Shown piece after piece: positions 37,362-46,216 of a stretch of 57,126 nucleotides of DNA. This DNA comes from Nocardia seriolae NBRC 15557 (GTDB taxonomy: Bacteria > Actinomycetota > Actinomycetes > Mycobacteriales > Mycobacteriaceae). Numbering within the stretch: position 1 is the stretch's first letter; every line of letters begins with the position of its first letter. The DNA lies in contig NZ_BJWY01000031.1 in the NCBI RefSeq assembly GCF_007990715.1, positions 1 to 57,126 on the forward strand. Reading direction: 5' to 3'. A program made the translations under genes and the position numbers. The notes beneath the pieces are model-generated. The model made no database searches and was not told the DNA's origin. It saw only the letters and a program-made list of their open reading frames with translations.

Positions 37362-38303
37362 TCACGCCAGGGCGGTCGCGACCGCGCGGTGCAGCCGCAG
37401 ATCCTCGGGCTCCTCGTCCTCGACGGCCCAGGCGATTTCCTCCATCGCCCTCATGAACGCCCAGGCGCGGGCGCGATCGGCATCGACCCCCAGCGCCGCG
37501 GCCGTCCGCCCGACCACCACCCCGGCATGCTCGGGTGCCGGATCGCTCTGCACCTGGATCATCACCAGGAACCCGGCATCGAACGCGGCCTCCCCTAGAT
37601 ACGCCTTCGGATCGATGAGCAGCCACGGCTCCCGTTCCGCCGCAACGACATTGCCCAGATGGGTATCCCTGTTGACCACCAGCAACGGCCCGTCCGGCAC
37701 CGCCAGCTCGGCACAGCGCTGAGCGGCCCCCGCCAGCAGCCGAGCCGGAATCACCTCGGCGACTTCGGCTTCCGGCTCGCCGAACATCCGCTCCCACTCC
37801 GCGACCATCCCCGCCGCGGTCGGCAACTCCGGAAACCCCTCCGGCACCGCGACCGGTTCCCGCCGCAGCCGCCGGTACAACCCGCACGCCTGTTCGACCC
37901 TCCCGATATTCTCCGCGCGCCCCTCGAGACTCGGAAACCCCGGCTGATACAGCAATTCCGTCCCCGGCCGCGCCCACTCGAGCAGCATCGCACCGGTCTC
38001 CGGATCGAACTCGTACAGCCGCACCGCCCCGTCCCCGCCATAGCAGTACAGCCCGGTCGGCTCCCCTCAGTTCTCCTCATCGACCACCGGAACCTTCAGC
38101 ACGGCAACCGAACCGTCCGCGCGCCGCACCGGCGCGACCCAGGAATGGGTGCCACCACCGAAGCTCGCGCCGACGACCTCCAATCCCCACACCGCGCACA
38201 GCCGCTCCACCACCCCGGGAAGTGCCGCGAGCCACCGCGGCCCGCGGCCCGCGAAACTCTCCGCGATGTTCTCGGCAACGTCGGGCGGCAGTGAGATCTC
38301 CAT
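37362..38303 (-). pseudogene. APH(6)/hydroxyurea phosphotransferase-like kinase with in-frame TGA
   Basis: One continuous reading frame of 314 codons from ATG 38303 (MEISLPPDVAENIAESF) is broken by a single TGA at 38067-38069, 78 codons in. The text reads across the stop without a frame change: VLKVPVVDEEN, stop, GEPTGLYCYGGDGAVRLYEF. Relatives commonly have Arg in this region, so a CGA-to-TGA change is likely. The downstream kinase core is intact: VVNRDTHLGNV (HxDxxxxN-like loop with Asp and Asn kept but the first His replaced) and LLIDPKAYLGEAAFD. Without readthrough, a start at GTG 38024 would give a protein lacking the N-lobe. Confidence 0.85.
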
Positions 38304-38397
38304 CGGCCCAGCTTGCCGCAGCCTCGCACCACCCGGCGAACGGACTGGTTCGTGTCTCCCGAGGGCCCCGAGTTCCGTGGGCCCACCCGGACACGGC

Positions 38398-39309
38398 CTA
38401 TTCCGCAGCGTCGGCACCCGCTCGGCCGCCGTCCTCGCCACCCGCCCCGAATACCTGCTCGGCACTGACGAATCCGAGCGCCACCAGCTCGCCCGCCAGG
38501 TCGTCGAGGTCTCCACCACGGACGCCGGCGGCCGGTTCAGGTACCGCATCGACGACCTCCGGCTCGGTCGCCGCCACATCCTCCTCGCCTCCGGCCGCGT
38601 CTTCTTCGGCCCCGGCGACGTCCGCTTCGGCCCCGGCGACGTCTTCGTCGGTGGATCGGAGCTCCTCCGGTGACTCCGGGGCGGCTGCGGTCTCGCTCCC
38701 GTCACCGTTCTCGCCTGCTCCGGTAGCCGCGTCGGTGGCTTCCGCACTGGCCGAACCGGAGACCACAGCCTCCTGCGGCGCATCGATTTCGGCTGCCGGT
38801 GAGCCGACGGGTTCGGGCGATGTCGCCGACTGCGGCACCTCGGGGAGGGGGGTCTCGTGGACGGTGCGCCAGAGGTGGGTGCGGCCGTCCGTGACCAGCG
38901 CGGCGGTGACGGTCCGGCGACCGGTCCGGGCGTCGCCCACCCGGTTCTCGGCGATGAACCGGACGACGATCAACTGGCCGCTGCGCGCGACCTCCGAGCC
39001 TTCGGAGACCTCGATCCGCACTCCTGCCAGCACATTTCGAGCGGACCACAGGCTGGAGAGGAAGGTCTCCCGATCCACCGCCTGCCCGGTCGTCACCACC
39101 GAGGTGAACTGCTCGTCCAGCGCCCCGGAGATCCGGTCGAACACCTTGAGCGGCGCGTCCGAGCCCAGCCATTCGGCCAGATCGAAATGCAGCGCCGCCA
39201 CGATCGCGGTCAGCTCGGCAGCATCGGACCCGAGCCCCGCCACATCATCAGCCTTCTTGGCGACCGGCTCCTCGGCCCGCCGTCGCCGAGGATCGAATCG
39301 CCCACGCAC
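38398..39309 (-). CDS. NTF2-like-domain protein with acidic Ala/Glu/Asp-rich tail
   Basis: About 303 residues from GTG 39309; the start is uncertain because the open frame continues into non-coding DNA. A helical segment (LTAIVAALHFDLAEWLG) is followed by an alpha/beta part that resembles NTF2/SnoaL-like domains (ISGALDEQFTSVVTTGQAVD, RETFLSSLWSARNVLAGV, LIVVRFIAENRVGDARTG). The last ~120 residues are acidic and repetitive, with units like DVAGAEEDAAGGEE. No signal peptide or membrane helix. Function unknown. Its 3' end faces the interrupted kinase gene, on the same strand. Confidence 0.6.
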   Translation of the reverse strand: MRGRFDPRRRRAEEPVAKKADDVAGLGSDAAELTAIVAALHFDLAEWLGSDAPLKVFDRISGALDEQFTSVVTTGQAVDRETFLSSLWSARNVLAGVRIEVSEGSEVARSGQLIVVRFIAENRVGDARTGRRTVTAALVTDGRTHLWRTVHETPLPEVPQSATSPEPVGSPAAEIDAPQEAVVSGSASAEATDAATGAGENGDGSETAAAPESPEELRSTDEDVAGAEADVAGAEEDAAGGEEDVAATEPEVVDAVPEPAAGVRGGDLDDLAGELVALGFVSAEQVFGAGGEDGGRAGADAAE

Positions 39310-39350
39310 CGGCTCAGCGTGCCCGACCGCCGCCGCCCGGGCAACCGCAG

Positions 39351-39497
39351 CTAGCCGACGTGTGCCCCGGCACTCCAGCAGTGGGGGTTGGTCAGCACGC
39401 ACCACAGCAAGCTCAGCGATTGAGCGCTCTGCGACGCGCTGCCGGTCAGCGTGGAACCAGAGTCCGCGGTGTCGGTGGCCACCGGGGTCGCGGGCAT
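39351..39497 (-). other. Small possible ORF or remnant
   Basis: A 48-codon ATG frame with no upstream in-frame extension past a TAG. It reads LTGSASQSAQSLSLLWCVLT, then NPHCWSAGAHVG, ending in two Cys. No SD is seen. It could be a remnant of a secreted protein. It is the only coding-like feature in 39310-39560, between the NTF2-like gene and the etfA terminator. Confidence 0.2.
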
Positions 39498-39560
39498 GTC
39501 GGTCAGCGGCAGGGGCGTTGGCCCCCAAACCTAGGTCGCGCAGGAACTCCGACCCCCGCA

Positions 39561-39601
39561 CAAAACGAATGTCCCCCGGCCATTCCGGCCGGGGGACATT
39601 C
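39561..39601 (-). terminator. Intrinsic terminator of etfBA
   Basis: Perfect 15-bp stem GAATGTCCCCCGGCC with its complement, 5-nt loop, beginning 23 bp after the etfA stop, followed on the minus strand by GTTTTG. Confidence 0.92.
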
Positions 39602-39624
39602 AATTGCGTTTCACCGCGGGGGCA

Positions 39625-40584
39625 TCAGCCCTTGTGGGCCTTCACGGCCTCGGTGAGCTGCGGGGCGACATTGAACAGGTCGCCGACGATGCCGTAGTCG
39701 CTGATCTCGAAGATCGGGGCCTCTTCGTCCTTGTTGACGGCCACGATGGTCTTCGAGGTCTGCATGCCGGCGCGGTGCTGGATGGCGCCGGAGATGCCGA
39801 GGGCGATGTACAGCTGCGGGGAGACCGTCTTACCGGTCTGGCCGACCTGGAACTGGCCCGGGTAGTAGCCGGAGTCGACGGCGGCACGCGAAGCGCCGAC
39901 GGCGGCACCGAGGGCGTCGGCCAGCGGCTCGACGACCTTGCCGAAGTTGTCGGCCGAGCCGACGCCACGGCCACCGGAGACCACGATCGCGGCCTCGGTG
40001 AGCTCGGGGCGGTCGCCGCCCACATTCGGCTCACGCGAGACGACCTTGGTGACGCCCTCTTCCTGCGCGGCCAGCTCGACGGCGACCTTCTCGCCGGCGG
40101 CGGCCTGCGGGGCGGCCTCGATGGCTCCCGGGCGCACCGAGATCACCGGCACGTCGCCGGTGGCCTTGGCGTCCACGGTGAACGCGCCACCGAAGATGGA
40201 GTGCTGCACCGAACCGTCACCGTTCACGGCGATGGCGTCGATGAGCAGACCGGAACCGATGCGGGCGGCCAGGCGACCCGACACCTCCTTGCCCTCCGCG
40301 GTGGCGGCGACCAGGATCGCGGCCGGGGCGGCGGACTCGGACAGGGCGGCCAGCGCGTCGACCTTGGGGGTGACGAGGAAGCCCTCGGCGTCGTCGCCCT
40401 CGGCGACGTAGATCTTCTCGGCGCCGGCGGCGGCCAGGGCGTCACCCAGCTTGTCGGCGGTGCCGGGGGCGGCGACCACGACGGCGGCCGGGGTGCCGAG
40501 CGAACGCGCGGCGGTGAGGAGTTCGGTGGTCACCTTCTTGGGCGCACCGTCAGCGTGCTCCACGAGCACCAGTACTTCTGCCAT
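39625..40584 (-). CDS. etfA: Electron-transfer flavoprotein alpha subunit
   Basis: EtfA (FixB), 319 residues. With EtfB it forms the FAD-containing heterodimer that collects electrons from acyl-CoA dehydrogenases in fatty-acid oxidation. The C-terminal FAD-binding domain is visible in [56 protein letters not shown] and [14 protein letters not shown] [16 protein letters not shown] 40584 is preceded by GGAGAAGGAAAA. It lies 36 bp after etfB on the same strand, as in M. tuberculosis Rv3029c-Rv3028c. Confidence 0.98.
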   Translation of the reverse strand: MAEVLVLVEHADGAPKKVTTELLTAARSLGTPAAVVVAAPGTADKLGDALAAAGAEKIYVAEGDDAEGFLVTPKVDALAALSESAAPAAILVAATAEGKEVSGRLAARIGSGLLIDAIAVNGDGSVQHSIFGGAFTVDAKATGDVPVISVRPGAIEAAPQAAAGEKVAVELAAQEEGVTKVVSREPNVGGDRPELTEAAIVVSGGRGVGSADNFGKVVEPLADALGAAVGASRAAVDSGYYPGQFQVGQTGKTVSPQLYIALGISGAIQHRAGMQTSKTIVAVNKDEEAPIFEISDYGIVGDLFNVAPQLTEAVKAHKG

Positions 40585-40620
40585 TTTTCCTTCTCCTGAA
40601 AGTCGTTGTGCCCGGGGGAC

Positions 40621-41406
40621 TTAGATGATCTTCTGGCCGACCAGGTAGGTGGCAATCTGGTTGCCGCCCTCGCCCTCGTCGACGATCTTCTCGCCCGCCG
40701 TGCGCGCCGGCTTCGGGGTCACACCGGTCACCTGGGTGCCGGCGTTCGCAACGCCCACGGTCTCCGGGTCGACGCCCAGATCCGCCAGGGTGAAGGTCTG
40801 AACTTCCTTCTTCTTGGCGGCCATGATGCCCTTGAAGGACGGGAAGCGCGGCTCGTTGATCTTCTCGGTGACCGAGACGATGGCCGGGAGGGTGGCCTCG
40901 AGCTTGAACACGCCCTCGTCGGTCTCGCGCTCGCCGGCGATGCGCTCGCCGTCGACGGTCAGCTTGCGCAGGTGGGTCAGCTGCGGCAGGCCCAGGTACT
41001 CGGCGATGATGGCCGGAACGGCACCGGCGCGACCGTCGGTCGCCTCGTTGCCCGCGATGACCAGTTCGATGCCCTCGATCTGGCCGAGCGCGGCGGCCAG
41101 GATGTAGGCGGTCTGCACGGCGTCGGAGCCGTGGATGGCGTCATCCTTGATGTGGATGGCCTTGTCGGCGCCCATGGACAGCGCCTTGCGGATGGCCTCG
41201 GTGGCCCGCTCCGGACCGGCGGCCAGCACGGTGACCTCGCCGCCCTGCGCCTCCTTGATCAACAGCGCCTCTTCGACGGCGCGCTCGTTGATCTCATCGA
41301 GGATGGCGTCGGCGGCCTCGCGGTCGAGCGTGAAGTCCCCGCTGGAGAGCTTGCGCTCGGACCAGGTGTCGGGAACCTGCTTGATCAGTACGACGATGTT
41401 CGGCAT
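40621..41406 (-). CDS. etfB: Electron-transfer flavoprotein beta subunit
   Basis: EtfB (FixA), 261 residues from ATG 41406. It begins NIVVLIKQVPDTW and shows the AMP-binding region of ETF-beta: VIAGNEATDGRAGAVPAIIA, in place of the more common GxQAxDxD sequence, as is usual in actinobacterial proteins. The later LEATLPAIVSVTEKINEPR and FPSFKGIMAAKKK are characteristic. First gene of the etfBA operon; the promoter lies in the 190-bp divergent gap that also holds the 41507-41528 dyad. Confidence 0.98.
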   Translation of the reverse strand: MPNIVVLIKQVPDTWSERKLSSGDFTLDREAADAILDEINERAVEEALLIKEAQGGEVTVLAAGPERATEAIRKALSMGADKAIHIKDDAIHGSDAVQTAYILAAALGQIEGIELVIAGNEATDGRAGAVPAIIAEYLGLPQLTHLRKLTVDGERIAGERETDEGVFKLEATLPAIVSVTEKINEPRFPSFKGIMAAKKKEVQTFTLADLGVDPETVGVANAGTQVTGVTPKPARTAGEKIVDEGEGGNQIATYLVGQKII

Positions 41407-41506
41407 GGGTCTTCGTCGACCTCCTGTTCTGGTGGCACTGGGGTGGCGGTCGCACGATCGTTCGCCGTACGTCCACAAGTAGCTCGTTCGGGAGATTACC
41501 CTACGT

Positions 41507-41528
41507 TAAGTTACTCGTGGGTAACTTA
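41507..41528. promoter_or_regulatory. Candidate operator dyad between etfB and the glucan operon
   Basis: TAAGTTAC TCGTGG GTAACTTA, an 8-bp perfect inverted repeat with a 6-bp spacer. A second overlapping pairing TTACCC...GGGTAA runs from 41496 to 41524. Size and symmetry suit a TetR-type dimer. It lies about 100 bp upstream of etfB and 69 bp upstream of the methyltransferase start, so it could control either side. Confidence 0.65.
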
Positions 41529-41596
41529 CGGTGTGAGTTTCTGCATCGGTTGATCCGGTCGCGGGTGTGATATGCGCAACCGCTAACGTCGGAGCG

Positions 41597-42379
41597 GTGA
41601 GTGACGCCGTGAGTCCTGTTGAAAACCCCACCGATCCCCTGCCTTTGACCGGTGAGCGGACCGTGCCCGGCATCGCCGAGGAAAACTACTGGTTCCGGCG
41701 GCACGAGATCGCTTACGTGCGGATGCTCGAGCAGTGCGCGGGCCAGGTCGTGCTGGAGGCGGGCAGCGGAGAAGGCTACGGGGCCAACATGATCGCGGGC
41801 GTCGCGGCGCAGGTCACGGGCCTGGACTATGACGACAGCGCGGTCGCGCACGTGCGCGCCAAGTACCCGCGGGTGGAGATGGTGCAGGGCAATCTGGCCG
41901 AACTGCCGCTCGCCGACGCCTCGGTCGACATCGTGGTGAACTTCCAAGTGATCGAGCACCTTTGGGATCAGTCGCAGTTCCTGCGCGAGTGCCTGCGGGT
42001 GCTGCGGCCCGGCGGCAAGCTGTTGATCTCGACGCCGAACCGGATCACCTTCTCGCCGGGGCGCGACACGCCGCTCAACCCTTTCCACACCCGTGAGTTG
42101 AACGCGGCGGAGATGACCGAACTTCTCGCCGAGGCCGGTTTCACCGTCGAATTGATGGCGGGGATCTTCCACGGCCCCGAACTCGTGGCGCTGGACCGGA
42201 AGTGGGGCGGGTCGATCATCGACGCGCAGATCGAACGGGCGCTCGCGGGCGAGCCGTGGCCCGCGGATCTGGCGGCGGATGTGGCTGCCGTGCGCATCGA
42301 CGATTTCGAGCTGGTCGCCGACTCCGAGCGGGATATCGATGCCAGCCTGGATCTGCTGGCCATCGCGGTGAAGCCGTGA
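41597..42379 (+). CDS. SAM-dependent methyltransferase (Rv3030 family)
   Basis: About 260 residues from GTG 41597 (GTG 41567 and 41609 are alternatives). Class I methyltransferase: motif I is VVLEAGSGEGYGANM, motif II region VTGLDYDDSAV, then VNFQVIEHLWDQ and VLRPGGKLLISTPN. It opens a three-gene operon with the branching enzyme and glycosyltransferase. By synteny with Rv3030-Rv3032 it is inferred to take part in synthesis of 6-O-methylglucosyl-containing lipopolysaccharide (MGLP) or related methylated glucan. Its TGA overlaps the first GTG of the next gene. Confidence 0.9.
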   Translation: MSDAVSPVENPTDPLPLTGERTVPGIAEENYWFRRHEIAYVRMLEQCAGQVVLEAGSGEGYGANMIAGVAAQVTGLDYDDSAVAHVRAKYPRVEMVQGNLAELPLADASVDIVVNFQVIEHLWDQSQFLRECLRVLRPGGKLLISTPNRITFSPGRDTPLNPFHTRELNAAEMTELLAEAGFTVELMAGIFHGPELVALDRKWGGSIIDAQIERALAGEPWPADLAADVAAVRIDDFELVADSERDIDASLDLLAIAVKP

Positions 42380-42401
42380 GTCACAGCGGTGAAGCCGTGA
42401 G
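42365..42401 (+). repeat. 21-bp tandem duplication over the GH57 start
   Basis: GCGGTGAAGCCGTGAG occurs at 42365-42380 and 42386-42401 with a 21-bp period. It duplicates the end of the methyltransferase gene together with a GTGA start context, giving two in-frame starts (42376 and 42397) seven codons apart. Confidence 0.85.
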
Positions 42402-43929
42402 CGACAACGCTTCCCAGGTGCCGGGCCAGTTCACGCTGGTGCTGCATTCGCACCTGCCGTGGCTGGCCCATCACGGGCGCTGGCCGGTCGGCGAGGAGTG
42501 GCTCTACCAGTCGTGGGCGGCGTCGTACCTGCCCGTCGCGAAGGTCTTGAGAACCCTTGCGGCCGAAGGTCGTTCGCATCTGCTCAGCCTGGGGATCACG
42601 CCGGTGCTGGCCGCGCAGCTGGACGATCCGCACTGTCTGAAGGGTATGCATCACTGGCTGGGGAACTGGCGGCTGCGCGCGGACGAGGCGTCCATGGCGG
42701 GCAATACCGCGCTCGGCGGGCACGAACATCGGCTCGCCGATGCGGCCTTGGACGATTTCGAGACGCGGTGGATGCACGGGGCCTCGCCGGTGTGGCGCGA
42801 ACTCATCGACGCCGAGGCCATCGAGCTGCTGGGCGGTCCGCTCTCGCATCCGTTCCAGCCGCTGCTGGACTCGCGGCTGCGGGAGTACGAGCTGGTCGAG
42901 GGACTCGCGGACGCGCGGGCGCGGTGGGGGCACACGCCCGCCGGCATCTGGGCTCCCGAATGCGGATTCACGCCCGGCATGGAGCGCACCTACGACCGGG
43001 TCGGCATCTCGCACTTCATGGTGGACGGTCCCGCGCTGCGCGGCGACACCACGCTCGGGCGGCCGGTCTGGGATTCGGATGTGGTCGCCTTCGGGCGGGA
43101 TCTGACCGTCAGCTATCGGGTGTGGTCGCCGAAATCCGGGTATCCGGGGCAGCCCTACTACCGTGATTTCCATCACTACGATCACGCCACCGGGCTCAAA
43201 CCCGCGCGCGTCACGGGCAAGACCGTCGCCGGTCCCGACAAGGCCCCTTACGATCCCGAACTCGCCGCCGCGGCCATCGAGAAGGATGTCGCGGACTTCG
43301 TGGCGACGGTGCGCGAGCGGTTGATCTCGGAGTCGGCGCGCATCGGCCGCCCGGCTCTGGTGGTGGCCGCCTTCGACACCGAACTGTTCGGGCACTGGTG
43401 GCACGAGGGCCCGCAGTGGCTCGCGCAGGTGCTGCGCGCCCTGCCCGAGGCCGGGGTCACCGTCGGCACCCTCGCCGACGCGCGAGCCCGCGGCTACGTG
43501 GGCGAACCGGTCGAATTGGCCGACTCCTCCTGGGGTTCGGGCAAGGACTGGCGGGTGTGGGCCGGGGACCAGGTCGCGGATCTGGTGGAGCTGAACGCCG
43601 AGGTGGTGCGGCTGGCGCTGGACACCCTGGACAAGATGCGCGTGGACGCGTCCGGGCTGCGCGACAGCGTTGCCGATCAGCTGCTGCGGGAGGCGATTCT
43701 CGCCGTCTCCAGCGACTGGGCGTTCATGGTGTCCAAGGATTCCGCGGCCGGGTACGCACGTGACCGAGCCCATCAGCACGCCCACGCAGTGCGCGAGATC
43801 GCCGCGGCGGTTGCCGCCGGGCAACTCGCCAAAGCGGGGCAGTTGGCGGCAGGATGGTACGCGGCCGACGGACTCTTCCCCGCGCTCGACGCGCGCAGGC
43901 TCGGCCCCGCCTCAGAAGGACCCGCATGA
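42376..43929 (+). CDS. GH57 alpha-glucan branching enzyme (Rv3031 family)
   Basis: A glycoside hydrolase family 57 protein of 517 residues (510 from GTG 42397). GH57 motifs in order: LVLHSHLPWLAHHG, then GIWAPECGFTPGMER with the nucleophile Glu, then AAFDTELFGHWWHEGP with the acid/base Asp, and a helical C-terminal region. Such enzymes make alpha-1,6 branches in alpha-1,4-glucan. It overlaps the methyltransferase (GTGA) and the glycosyltransferase (ATGA), so the three are coupled. Inferred role: branching in methylglucose polysaccharide or intracellular glucan. Confidence 0.95.
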   Translation: MSHSGEAVSDNASQVPGQFTLVLHSHLPWLAHHGRWPVGEEWLYQSWAASYLPVAKVLRTLAAEGRSHLLSLGITPVLAAQLDDPHCLKGMHHWLGNWRLRADEASMAGNTALGGHEHRLADAALDDFETRWMHGASPVWRELIDAEAIELLGGPLSHPFQPLLDSRLREYELVEGLADARARWGHTPAGIWAPECGFTPGMERTYDRVGISHFMVDGPALRGDTTLGRPVWDSDVVAFGRDLTVSYRVWSPKSGYPGQPYYRDFHHYDHATGLKPARVTGKTVAGPDKAPYDPELAAAAIEKDVADFVATVRERLISESARIGRPALVVAAFDTELFGHWWHEGPQWLAQVLRALPEAGVTVGTLADARARGYVGEPVELADSSWGSGKDWRVWAGDQVADLVELNAEVVRLALDTLDKMRVDASGLRDSVADQLLREAILAVSSDWAFMVSKDSAAGYARDRAHQHAHAVREIAAAVAAGQLAKAGQLAAGWYAADGLFPALDARRLGPASEGPA

Positions 43930-45188
43930 AGATCTTGATGGTGTCGTGGGAGTACCCACCGGTTGTTGTCGGTGGGCTGGGCCGCCACGTCCATCACCTC
44001 GCCGTCGAACTGGCCGCCGCCGGGCACGAAGTCGTCGTGCTGGCGCGCCGGCCCATGGGCACCGACGCCACCACCCACCCGACGCACTCCTTCATCGAGG
44101 AGGGCGTACTGGTGGTCGCGGTCGCCGAGGACCCGCCCGCCTTCGACTTCGGCGAGGACATGCTGGCCTGGACGCTGGCCATGGGCCACGCCATGGTGCG
44201 GGCCGGGATCGCGCTGAACAAGCCGGGCATCGGCGAGGGCTGGACGCCCGACGTCGTGCACGCCCACGACTGGCTGGTGGCGCACCCGGCCATCACGCTG
44301 GCCGAGTATTACGACGTGCCTTTGGTTTCCACCATTCACGCCACCGAAGCCGGACGGCATTCCGGCTGGGTCTCGGGGCGGGTGAACCGTCAGGTGCATT
44401 CGGTCGAGTGGTGGCTGGCGCACGAATCCGACGCGCTCATCACGTGTTCGGAGTCCATGAAGGACGAGGTGCACCGGCTCTACGGTGCCGAACGCGTCCC
44501 GATGACGGTGATCCGCAACGGCATCGACGTGGGCGCGTGGACCTTCCGCGAGCGCGCCCCCCGCTCAGGCCCGCCGCGTCTGCTCTACGTCGGCCGCCTC
44601 GAATACGAGAAGGGCATCCAGGACGCCATCGCCGCCCTCCCCCGCATCCGCAAGGCCCACCCCGGCACCACTCTGACCGTCGCGGGCATCGGCACCCAAT
44701 TCGATTGGCTCCGTGAGCGTGCCCGCGCCCACCGCGTGGCCCGCGCCGTCAGCTTCGTCGGCAAGCTCGACCACACCGACCTCCTCGGCTGGCTGCACAG
44801 CGCCGACGCGATCGTATTGCCCTCGCGCTACGAGCCTTTCGGCATCGTGGCCCTGGAAGCCGCCGCCGCGGGCACCCCACTGGTCCCCTCCACCGCGGGC
44901 GGTCTCGGCGACCTGGTCACCGATGGCGTCACCGGCGCGTCCTTCGAACCGGCCGACGTGAACGGCGTTGCGGAAGCGGTCATCTCGGTCCTCGACGACC
45001 CGGCCGCCGCCCAGGACCGCGCCTGGTCCGCCCGCGAACGGTTGACCGCCGACTTCGCCTGGGACGTGGTCGCACAGGAGACCGCCCTGGTCTACCAGTC
45101 CGCCAAGCGCCGCGTCCGCACTCCACTGGGCCGCCCCGCCATCTCGGAACGCCCACTGCCGGAACGGGATCCGAACCAGCCGTACTGA
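43926..45188 (+). CDS. Alpha-glucosyltransferase, GT4/GT5-like (Rv3032 family)
   Basis: A 420-residue retaining glycosyltransferase with two Rossmann domains. N-terminal SWEYPPVVVGGLGRH is typical of glycogen-synthase-like members; the C-terminal donor site reads LPSRYEPFGIVALEAAAAG, containing the E-x7-E element. By synteny with Rv3032, known in mycobacteria to elongate the alpha-1,4 chain of MGLP and to contribute to glucan, the same role is inferred here. ATG 43926 overlaps the GH57 stop. Confidence 0.95.
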   Translation: MKILMVSWEYPPVVVGGLGRHVHHLAVELAAAGHEVVVLARRPMGTDATTHPTHSFIEEGVLVVAVAEDPPAFDFGEDMLAWTLAMGHAMVRAGIALNKPGIGEGWTPDVVHAHDWLVAHPAITLAEYYDVPLVSTIHATEAGRHSGWVSGRVNRQVHSVEWWLAHESDALITCSESMKDEVHRLYGAERVPMTVIRNGIDVGAWTFRERAPRSGPPRLLYVGRLEYEKGIQDAIAALPRIRKAHPGTTLTVAGIGTQFDWLRERARAHRVARAVSFVGKLDHTDLLGWLHSADAIVLPSRYEPFGIVALEAAAAGTPLVPSTAGGLGDLVTDGVTGASFEPADVNGVAEAVISVLDDPAAAQDRAWSARERLTADFAWDVVAQETALVYQSAKRRVRTPLGRPAISERPLPERDPNQPY

Positions 45189-45289
45189 ATCGTGCCCGGG
45201 GCCCGCCGACCCGGGCGGTGAATCGGGCGAGTTCGGACCAGCTCATCCGGTTCGGACATATTTTCGATTCATGGTCATACCGTCAGCAG

Positions 45290-45925
45290 ATGGTCAGTTC
45301 GAAGCACGAGGCGATGCATCGGCTCTTCCAGAGCCATCCCGAGGTATTCGAGCGGGCCTTCACCGCGCTGAATCTCCCATTCCCCAAACCCCTTTCGGTC
45401 GCCTTGCTGCCGAACGACCTGACCGAGATCGAGCCGTTGGAACGACGCGTGGACACGCTACTGCGCGTCGACACCGACGAGGGACCGTTCCTCCTGTTGG
45501 TAGAGGCTCAAGGCCGCGACGACAAGCGGAAGCCGAGCTCGTGGGCCTACTACCTTGCGCACGTGTATGCGAAGTACGATCTGCATCCGGTCCTGCTTGT
45601 CGTCTGTCAGGACACCGCGACCGCAGCCTGGGCCACAGGGCCGCTTCGCATCGGCCCGCGCCAGTGGACCAGCCTCGTCGTGCACCCTCTGGTCTTGGGC
45701 CCGCACAACGTCGCTCCGGTGACCGATGTGTGTGACGCTGTCAACGACATCCCGCTGACCACTCTCTCCGCCATCACTCACGCCAACGATGCGAATATCG
45801 GTGACATACTGAAGACGCTTGCCACCGCATTGCAGAAGATCGACGAGGACGACGCCCTGATCTTCGCCGAACTCACCGAACTCGGACTGGGCAAGAGCCC
45901 GGCTGGCAACCCCGGAGACAGTTGA
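45290..45925 (+). CDS. Rpn/YhgA-like PD-(D/E)XK nuclease domain, split from its C-terminus
   Basis: A 211-residue protein from ATG 45290 (MVSSKHEAMHRLFQSHPEVF), a family common in Streptomyces and Nocardia and related to recombination-promoting nuclease/transposase. The nuclease motif is visible: RRVDTLLRV, then LLLVEAQGRDD (E-x-Q) with WAYYLAHVYAKYD after it. The frame ends in TGA at 45923-45925 after SPAGNPGDS, before the usual WRxLM linker. That linker (WQPRRQLM) continues in another frame from 45904, so a one-base deletion near 45903 is likely. TGATG couples it to the next ORF. No SD is evident for the start. Confidence 0.75.
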   Translation: MVSSKHEAMHRLFQSHPEVFERAFTALNLPFPKPLSVALLPNDLTEIEPLERRVDTLLRVDTDEGPFLLLVEAQGRDDKRKPSSWAYYLAHVYAKYDLHPVLLVVCQDTATAAWATGPLRIGPRQWTSLVVHPLVLGPHNVAPVTDVCDAVNDIPLTTLSAITHANDANIGDILKTLATALQKIDEDDALIFAELTELGLGKSPAGNPGDS

Positions 45926-46185
45926 TGACCGTGGACCTCTCATTCTTCCGCTCCGAGACATCCCAACGCCTCCGTGCCCAGGGCCGCAGCGAAGGGCTCG
46001 TAGAAGGACGTACCGAAGGGCTCGCCCAGGCCGTTCTTCACACTCTCGATCGCCGCGGAATCGCCGTATCCGCCGACGCACGCACGCGGATCATGTCCTG
46101 TGCGGATTCCGAGCGTCTGCTGAATTGGCTGGACGTGGCCACGACCGCCGTCGAGGTGGACGAGCTCTTCCGAGACGAGTCGTAG
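45925..46185 (+). CDS. C-terminal part of the Rpn/YhgA-like protein
   Basis: An 86-residue ORF from ATG 45925, overlapping the upstream stop (TGATG); TTG 45922 is one codon earlier. It reads RLRAQGRSEGLVEGRTEG, the Glu/Gly/Arg-rich helical segment of the full-length family, then a C-terminal helical domain (VLHTLDRRGIAVSADARTRI, CADSERLLNWLDVATTA, VDELFRDES). In the family this is normally fused to the nuclease domain. It may be a broken half, or be made separately by coupled reinitiation. Confidence 0.65.
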   Translation: MTVDLSFFRSETSQRLRAQGRSEGLVEGRTEGLAQAVLHTLDRRGIAVSADARTRIMSCADSERLLNWLDVATTAVEVDELFRDES

Positions 46186-46216
46186 CCATCTGCGCGGCAC
46201 TGTAACCGGGTAGGCG

